DNA from: Oreohelix idahoensis | Taxonomy: Eukaryota > Mollusca > Gastropoda > Stylommatophora > Oreohelicidae | Direction of reading: 5' to 3' | DNA length: 64,000 nt | Assembly (NCBI GenBank): GCA_024509875.1 | Contig: JAMPIV010004248.1 | Location: 189,001 to 253,000 of the forward strand | Shown here: piece by piece, positions 56,340 through 64,000 of the stretch | Position numbering within the stretch: the first letter of the stretch is position 1 | Layout of the letters: each line of letters opens with the position of its first letter | Made by a program: the position numbers and the translations under genes | Notes under the pieces: generated by a model | Database searches by the model: none | What the model was told of the DNA's origin: nothing | Seen by the model: only the letters and a program-made list of their open reading frames with translations

Positions 56340-58431
56340 TATCTGAGTTCTTACGCAAGCTGATCTGTCAATCATTGGTCATTAGAAAGACGCACGTGGG
56401 GAAAAGACCAGATCCTTGAAGAAATACAAGGTGGATAATAATACTTTCTGATCACCTTTGATGTCATTGCATTTCAGGAGACGTAAAGCTTTGATCTGCG
56501 GAAACGGACGGAGATCTAAAAGGGGACCGTTCGCACGGCCCATGTTTTTGATGTCGTTCGGCATCGCGAGTAGAGCGAACAGTAAAATCCTTTATCTCGG
56601 AAACGAAGCTCCTTGATTTTCCCTGCTATATCGTAGGTGTGAATTGTCACATCTTTTAGAGATATTGCACAAAATCTGTATACATACGGCGTTCTCTCCA
56701 AGTCAGTTTTCAGGTCTCTCAGAAATTTTTGGATAATCCTTACGCGTACGCTAGAACCTATGTGAAATAGTGCGTTAATAGCCTTCGTGGGGATTTATTC
56801 TGATGTCTGGTAATAATAATAAGTTGTGCTTAAGTGTTAAAATGTGTTAAAGTTTTACCATTTCTAATTCACTGTGATTCCCTAGCTTGAAGACTAGAGA
56901 AATAGCAATCGCATAGATATTTTCTTACCAGTTGTTCAGTTTAATGTAAAAATCCATCAACAATTTTTTTTTACACCGGACGATACGGTTTAGTTGACTA
57001 AGTATAATGCTATGAGTGACGGATAAAGTGACAGAGTAGAATTCGCATTATATTTCATTGTGTGTAATTTTCTAAATGGCTAGTGTGTAACCGGAATGAT
57101 GATCACATTAGTAGTTTAGTAATTATCCTTTAAATAATTTCAGTGCGCAAGTTATTGATGACGTAATTTTCACATAGCCTCTTATCGACATTTTAAAATA
57201 AAGACTTCTAGACAGTTACAGGAAAGGATACGAGACCTGAAAACCTCTAAACAGAATTAAAAATACCCTCGAATAAAAGCTTATACCATTCGCTATCATA
57301 GAAACTTGTGTAGAAACTTGTGACGTAAATATGACATCGACAAAACTAGTGGAATATCCATCTTAACTAATGGCTTCGCCAATGAAATAGTTCATCTCAA
57401 ACATATCCGTATTGACTGACAAATCAAAGTAACTTCCCCCCAAACAGTCTTAGGAACCAGTTTGTATATATTGACGGCCCAAGAGCCAAACAAGAGAGCC
57501 AAACAAGAGTCAAAGCCAGGTCATTCCGGATAGTCCAAGAGCCTTAGGTTCCTAGCAGATTTGCTGACCGCCACTTTATATTGGCAAGAGAATAATGGCT
57601 AACCTGACCCCTAGCCCTATGACAACATATACTTCAGGTTGGTAAAAGGTCTCGACTTAGACTTACTCATAGTAGACAGGATGAAATAGATATACATAAG
57701 CTCATCAAAATGCACTAATGGATTTTATGAGATGATTTCGTATGAGGAAACGAATGTTAGTGAACTGAGAATAGGATCATCTTGTAATTTACCGCCATAC
57801 ATCTGAAAGAAACCAAAATAAACTTTTCATATACAACGTCGGACTTTGCTTAAAATGCTGTTGGAAGTTGTTGAGTTTGACTTGCACATTGTTTAGGAAC
57901 TCTATAGGAAAAAAATGGACCGTACTGCCTTTTATATTACATTGTGATTACTTCCAACTATCAAAATCTGAATACGAACCTGGATCCCGTACCCTTTGAT
58001 CAAGTTAAACAATACCTCTGGAGGATCATCCAGTTAACTCAAACTTGACACAGCAACCTTAAATATATTGATACCGCCAACTTAAATATATTTATACTGT
58101 GAACTCGAACTTGTCAATTATAGGTTATGTAACTAAAAAGATAGAATACCGTCGGAATGCTTCCTTTGCTGTCCTTTAATTCCTTCAACGGAGAATAGCT
58201 CCTTAATTAACTGGTCACAATTAATACATTGGCACAATACCTTCTTCTTAGTTGGTGTGCCAATGTAACACGCATTCTCGCTATAACATATATACCTATC
58301 GAGCTATTCTGACCTGCTTTAATAATTTTCCGACGGATTATTCATTTATATAGAAGAATGTTAAATTAAATGAAATAGAACCCCAAACCAGTTTTACCCC
58401 TAAAATACTACGTATGTGAATACGGGCACAA
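56340..58431. other. Unassigned sequence
   Basis: AT-rich, with no open frame above 61 codons and no repeat structure that I could define. Confidence 0.45.
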
Positions 58432-58438
58432 GTGTTTA

Positions 58439-58740
58439 ATCATCATCTCAGCCCGTAACCGGTCATGGGTCGTAGGGGTGCCATGGTGGAAGCATCAGCA
58501 GACAGGGTCCTCCACTGCTCTCTATCCTCAGCAATGCGTACAAGTGTGGAAAAACCGTGTCCTGCCCATTCTTTGATGTTATCAGCCCAGGATTTTCTCT
58601 GCCTTCCTCTTTTCCGTTTACCTTCGACTGTTCCCTGAAGGATCGTTTTCGAAAGGGAGTCATGACGAGTTACATGCCCAAACCAGGCAAGCTTTCGACG
58701 TTTCACTGTTGACAAAAGTGGTTCTTGGTGGCCTGCATAG
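58439..58740 (-). mobile_element. RTE-like LINE 3' fragment
   Basis: Minus-strand fragment of about 300 bp containing only the C-terminal tail of ORF2 (LAWFGHVTRHDSLSKTILQG, GKRKRGRQRKSWADNIKEWAG) and ending, after the stop TGA, in a gatgatga tail. A short duplication, gtgttta, appears on both sides (58432-58438 and 58741-58747). It is strongly 5'-truncated. Same clade, but a different subfamily from the LINE at 5261-23395. Confidence 0.75.
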
Positions 58741-58747
58741 GTGTTTA

Positions 58748-61700
58748 TCTTATCTCTAACATAGACATTTGTTTTGTGCTCTTTATATCATGTGTCAAAA
58801 CAATAGACGCCGACAATCAAATAGCTAGTAATGACAGGCGATATTTGTTAAGGGCGTGTAGTTATAATTAAATTATAACTGACATTGCGCGCTGAGTGTT
58901 TTACCGGGAAGGTTGGAGGGAGGCGGCATGCCTAAAATGCAACCTGTACTCGCTAAGCGAAGCGCGATAAGATGTGTGCCTTTTAACTGAATTAGGTGAC
59001 GCAGAGGATAAGAGATCATACCCTTACGCGTGATAGTATAAGATATTGGCATTTTAGTTAAATGTTTTTTTTTCTTCCTAATATAGTACCGGATCAAAAC
59101 CATCGGCCAGCCGTTTTCTATTGTGTTCCTTTCCTAAGTTGCTGAAGCAGTAATAGTTGTCGTTTTTTCTTGGCGTTCGTCCCCAGTACAGGTGTGAACA
59201 GGAATTGCCAAGGCGACAAACTAACATTTTAACTGTAAATTTGAGTTAACTGGACTTACAAAATATATAGATTGTTTTCATTCACTTTTATCAGCACGCT
59301 GTGGCAATATACATAACATTTTTCCCGACTTATGACTGTCGTTTTTCCAAGTGGATTTTATCCAGGAGAATACGCTGTTTCATAATCGGCACTCACCCCA
59401 GAGCAAGCCGATAGGATTTATCATCATCATCTTAATTAACAGTTTAGCAACCAGATGTTTTCTTTAGCTATTGGAAGTACTGTCTACTGTGAACACAAGA
59501 TCGCGGTTTATATTTTTGTTACATGAACTATTTAATGTGACATTGCATATCCAAGAATCAACCACCAAATTAGGCGTCCACCATTATAAAAATTAATTAT
59601 TAGTGGAGGGACTGGGACCCACTTCGGAGGATAAAACTACTGGATCATGATACATATGCATGGATGTTTACGTTCAATAGTGTTACACCAAGTTTAGGTA
59701 AGGCGTGATTGATGTGGTCACAAATGACAGTATGTAACAGGGTAGACTATTAAGTAGCTACAACTATTAGCCTTGTAGCAAAGTATTTTATGAATGACTC
59801 GTTAGATAAATAAACCACTAGTCAAGAATCAATGACATCATCAGTCATGACACACATGAACCCATGATGTCATCAAACCTTATGTGGCCTCCATACAAGT
59901 CAGACCGGAAAACATTTAGATTAGTGAGAACTTTAAACAATGGTTGGTCATCATCACATAGAAACAATAATTTTAGACTAGAGGATTCGTAGTTAGTTAG
60001 GTTAAAGATTATTTCAACAGTCCACTAGCCCCCCAAGACCAATCATTAGAAGGTTTCCGGTCTTAATTCCGATCAGAAATACTTCCTCTGGCAAGCCATA
60101 GCACCAGACAAGTATAAAAACTGATGCATCTTAGAGACAGAGAGAGAGCTTGAGACAGTAACTCAATGCTAGAGTCAAATCAACATAGGGCGTTCTTTAG
60201 TTTAGGTTTGGAGCAACCTGGCGCTACATCTACTATTGAACGAAAAAGCCCTTGACTCCTACGGTTTGGATAATAATATCCATCTAGAGATCCTCTACCA
60301 CCCAGGACAGTTAAGTGACCCAGCACTAACCCCTGCAACGATTATATTTGTGGTTTACTCCACAGGACGTAAGTTCGATTTAGTTGTAATTAAGGTTTCG
60401 AATCGAATTTTCATTTCGTTAGGATTTCCACAGAGATAACAAAACGACTACATTATGTGAGAAACTCCGTAAGCCTTTCGACTTAGAGGCTAAAGCTGGC
60501 AGTTTTGCTTTCCCCCACCAGAAATTCCATCGAACTGCCACAGCATCATTTTCCTCAAACGAAACTGAATAAAGTACACCTTTTATATAACTATTCGGAT
60601 CGTTCAAGTAATCTGTACTATTGAAGTTTCACTTGACTGTTTGAGTTGCCGATTATATTCAACCCTTCAAGATAAAATTTGGAACCATCAAGGCACTTAC
60701 GAGCTCTATTAATTACCTGGGTTGTCCAATCCTTCTGGAATTATTATCTCTGGTGATTAACCAGTATTTCCCAGAAGAAACACAATAAGGAAAGACCTGG
60801 GATTATTTCCCTTATCTCAAGTGATACACCGATTTACATCCCTTTCCACAAAATCCACTATCACGATCTACACTGCCACACTAGCCTTGACTTTAGGTGT
60901 CGTTCCCGTCTACTCTCCCGGTCACAAGAGTGAGAGTGAATATTTTCTAGTTACGGAAACTGTACCATCCTTTATTTTCTTTGCAAATACTGCTATTTTC
61001 TGTATAGCTTAATTATGAACTTTGTTCGTTTCTTTACTGTCTATTTTATAACCTAGTGTTAATTTTTGACCTTTTGGGGGTTATTAACTTCTTTTGTGAT
61101 CCTTTTTCTCAACAAGGGGGGAGGGCACTTATTGGGTTATTTTCCTATGTCTGTAAACATGATTATATTGATTTCTATATGTTTCCTGTTGTAAAGTTTA
61201 AGTGATAATAAACTTAACAATAACTTAACTTATGTGTTGGTCAGATCCATATCCATTTACCACAGTTTTGACGTTTGTGTGTCTTGTTGTCACATAATTG
61301 TGTGTGTGTGTGAGTAGTAAACTTATAATTATACTTATAGGGAGGTTCGACAGATCGTCTTATACTAAAGATAGTCATATAGATAGGCTGGACTAGAGAA
61401 ACCACTCATTCCAGAGACAGATCTTCACCTTAATCTATTGACTCGTGAAATCTATTCTAACACCTTTCTTTCTCATATACCCCACCTTCTGCTCTACTCA
61501 GACGGGACCAAATATCTCTTTAACCTATCTAAAAGTGTACGACAAACCTAGAATTCAGAATTTCCATTTATCAGACCGGACTTTGTGGAACAATCTTGAA
61601 GGACTTACAAAGCCCAGGAAAACCATTTTAATAAGGAAGGCTGTGAAAACTGAAACACACGGAGTCATGGAGGGAATTATCTTATAACAGTAACGACCTC

Positions 61701-62074
61701 AAGCACACGCGAAAATTAAGGCATCTGTCAGTGCCTTTTATTCATCTAACCAAAACGTCTGTGATCCAGGATTGGCGAAGTTATCATTTTACATTCTACA
61801 TTTTCATTACTAACACGTGAACTAAAATGTATATATTATAATGTGAATATTAATATGTGAAAATCGCTAGTGGCTGTCCAAGTCATTTGAGGCTGGCAAC
61901 CTCAGCGTATAGAATGATGATTTCATGAACCACCACTGCAGGGGCTGGTGACCGCTTTATTGCTATCCTCTTACCGAGAACTAAAAGCATAAAGTAGTCC
62001 CAGGTTCCATATGGAGCAGGGAGAGAAGGATGAAAGAAATGATGTAAATTCTAAGTATAATAATTACAGTTTCA
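58748..62074. other. Unassigned sequence
   Basis: No gene recognised. Noted: a perfect 10-bp inverted repeat ATGACATCAT/ATGATGTCAT (59832-59841, 59864-59873), a TATAAAA (about 60114), a GA-rich run (60136-60150), and aaggggggaggg at about 61118. They do not add up to a confirmed element. Confidence 0.4.
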
Positions 62075-62290
62075 AACCAGTGTAAATGTCTATGTAAACA
62101 TATTCACTTTAAAATTAATGAAACTTTCAAACTTTTAAATCAGTGTAAATGTAAATGAAAACAGATTCAGTTTATATTGTAACACTTCTCAAACAGTGGA
62201 GATGTAAACGTAAACATGTTCTATCTGTACTATTAACCTTTTCATTTAAATGTAAAGTAACTATAAATGCTATTCAATTTAAACGTAAAG
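62075..62290. repeat. Degenerate tandem repeat of about 70 bp
   Basis: Three to four loose copies built around cagtgtaaatgtnnatgtaaac followed by a ttcantttaa-like segment (62080, 62142, 62200, 62248). The copies are diverged, so the exact period is uncertain. Confidence 0.5.
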
Positions 62291-64000
62291 AAAGTTTTCG
62301 CTCGAGGGATTAAGTGTAATTCTCATCGAGGGTAAATTCTGAAATAGATGGGATGGTGGAATAAGAGAAATGGGACACATAAGTGTGTATCGGGAAACGC
62401 AATGCTCAGGAGAGCGTTTCGTTTCTATTATTTTACCACGGTTGTTGGTGGTGGTAGCAGTGAAGGTACTAATTTCTTTAACAAAGTTAGGGTAGAAGTG
62501 GACTGACGTAGAAACGCGGGACAAGCTTGGTAGTTACTTCTTGATGGTACTTGAAACGTGCTGCAGCTCTAATCTAGACCAGAGACTTGAGAACTCCAGT
62601 GACCTATCTGCACAGAACCCATCAGCGGGAGCAGAAACTACTATTGGCAGCTAAGGGAAACATATAAGCTGTCAAAGTGAACTATTTTCATGAAACCTAG
62701 TATCATTCAATGATGAACATTTTCTTTTAAAATATTCAAATGTTCAAAAACCTTGTTAAACTAAAATGATTATTAAATCTGTTATTTGTCATTATACAAA
62801 TTTAACGTCAATTCATTCATTTTAAATGTACTGCATGTTGTTTCAATTAATTTACTAAACACACCCTAAACAGACCTATACCAGAATAATAATAATTCCA
62901 CTGAGTAAATCAGAGGTGAGGGCTTAACGAGCTGAAACTAATAATTGATTAATCCTTCACAAAAGTTGTCGGCAGTTCATAGAATTAACGTGCTTAGCCA
63001 ATTGTTGCGTGAGAAATTCTCGCAACATCGTTTTATTACAATATCTATTTTATAACGCAAGGGCAACAACTGCTTGAAATTTATAGTCACTTTTCTCGGT
63101 AAGCATTTGTCTTCTCGCGTTGGTATTGAATGCAGTTAAGTTTTGAGCTGTGGTCATTTTGCGCTGGACTGCGCATGACTGGTCTTGCTTCTTGGTCGAT
63201 CGATTTCCGCCCACCAGGGGAGTGAGCGATTTGAATGGCGAGAAAGATGCCTCGTTGAAGAGGGGATCTCCGCTATTTTTTGTTCTGTCAGGGATGTGTA
63301 GTCCTCTTAATGGATATTTCGTTTATTCGAGATAATACCTCTAGTGTTTCCCACATGTCGGGAGGCGTGATATTTCTGTGTATTTCCTGAAGGCAAGGTA
63401 AATTGACTTTTCATTAACTCTATCGATTTTGGGTCGTGAGCGATTTCGATTCATAGCCTGTCTTCGAAAGTCGTCGTCACGAGATGTTTTCCCAGCTCAC
63501 ATGTCGCTGTATTGTACTGCATCGGTTGATGCATGTCCCAAGGACCATTACTTGCTACTTTGTTAAATGAACTAGGTTTGGAAAACCTTTGTTATCTAGA
63601 GGATATTTTTGAGGACATTATTTATACTTCGGCAGACGTGTCTGTCTTGCTGAAGTCAGACTAAGGAGAGTGCCATGATCTCATACATCTGGTTATCTCC
63701 TGGCTGTTATAGAAAAGGATGGAGTTTTTACCCTGACTACATTTACAGCACTATGAAATATAACATGCATCTGACTCATCATTGTAATGCTGTCTACCGT
63801 CTATTGCTGTATTGAATGTTGCTGTGATAATGACTGTTTGATGTGCCTACATATTCGCGTAACCATTTTGTCACTGTGGCGTCCACAATAAATAATGAAG
63901 AAAAACGTCAACGGCTGTTACAAGAATCATTGACTTTATACGTCGTGAGTTTACTGACGTCCTATGTGGATTGCCCTGTTATTTTGTATGAACATTGTTT
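62291..64000. other. Unassigned sequence
   Basis: No gene or element recognised. A short perfect hairpin (GTTGCG...CGCAAC) lies near 63003-63026. Confidence 0.4.

Noticed and set aside
60094..61130. Possible short LTR element with TATAAAA, a TGGCGCTAC primer-like site and an aaggggggaggg tract
   Set aside because: I could not find a matching pair of terminal repeats on the two sides.

Overview
The window looks like an AT-rich stretch of an invertebrate animal nuclear genome, and nearly everything I can identify in it is transposable-element sequence. I recognise no host protein gene. The element types (Ty3/gypsy elements with coiled-coil Gag proteins, RTE-like LINEs, tRNA-derived SINEs, a CACTA/Mirage/Chapaev-like DNA transposon) fit an invertebrate, perhaps a mollusc or another lophotrochozoan. 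That placement is a guess from repeat style.

Left and centre (1-36160) are one minisatellite locus, built on a GGCTATGGAC-type unit, blown apart by insertions. (i) Element E, a minus-strand gypsy relative, runs off the left edge and ends at 2863. (ii) DNA transposon F (2950-24429; 4-bp duplication gaag; inverted ends starting CACGG) holds a decayed transposase and a tandem array of about 385 bp. An RTE-like LINE (duplication cttctgttct) sits in that array. LTR element A (5458-22488, duplication gtgtt) sits in the LINE, and LTR element B (6253-15400, duplication ctcat, opposite strand) sits in the 5' LTR of A. (iii) Solo LTR D (24689-36065, duplication gctat) is split by LTR element C (26226-35261). 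With the insertions removed, the minisatellite pieces join at the duplications.

A, B and C are Ty3/gypsy-type by capsid, integrase and RT, but integrase lies before RT. This is the copia-like order known from the Gmr1 lineage. Each copy is incomplete in a different way. B has an intact Gag-protease-integrase frame and no RT. C has RT-RNase H, with three frame breaks, but neither protease nor integrase core. A resembles C with RT cut short. The LTRs of C carry a GT-AG intron of 385 bp that is missing, to the base, from both LTRs of A. This suggests that A passed through a spliced RNA.

Right centre (39783-52442) is a tandem LTR-interior-LTR-interior-LTR array of a second gypsy-like family, G. 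It has a gag with shared in-frame stops, a protease remnant and an RNase H remnant, but no recognisable RT or integrase, and a duplicated primer-binding-like site. The remainder is mostly unassigned, with a 29-bp minisatellite (37778-38034), a SINE with clear 13-bp duplications (56059-56326), a second likely SINE (about 53930-54245), and an RTE LINE tail (58439-58740).

All domain calls come from reading motifs by eye. No database search was possible.
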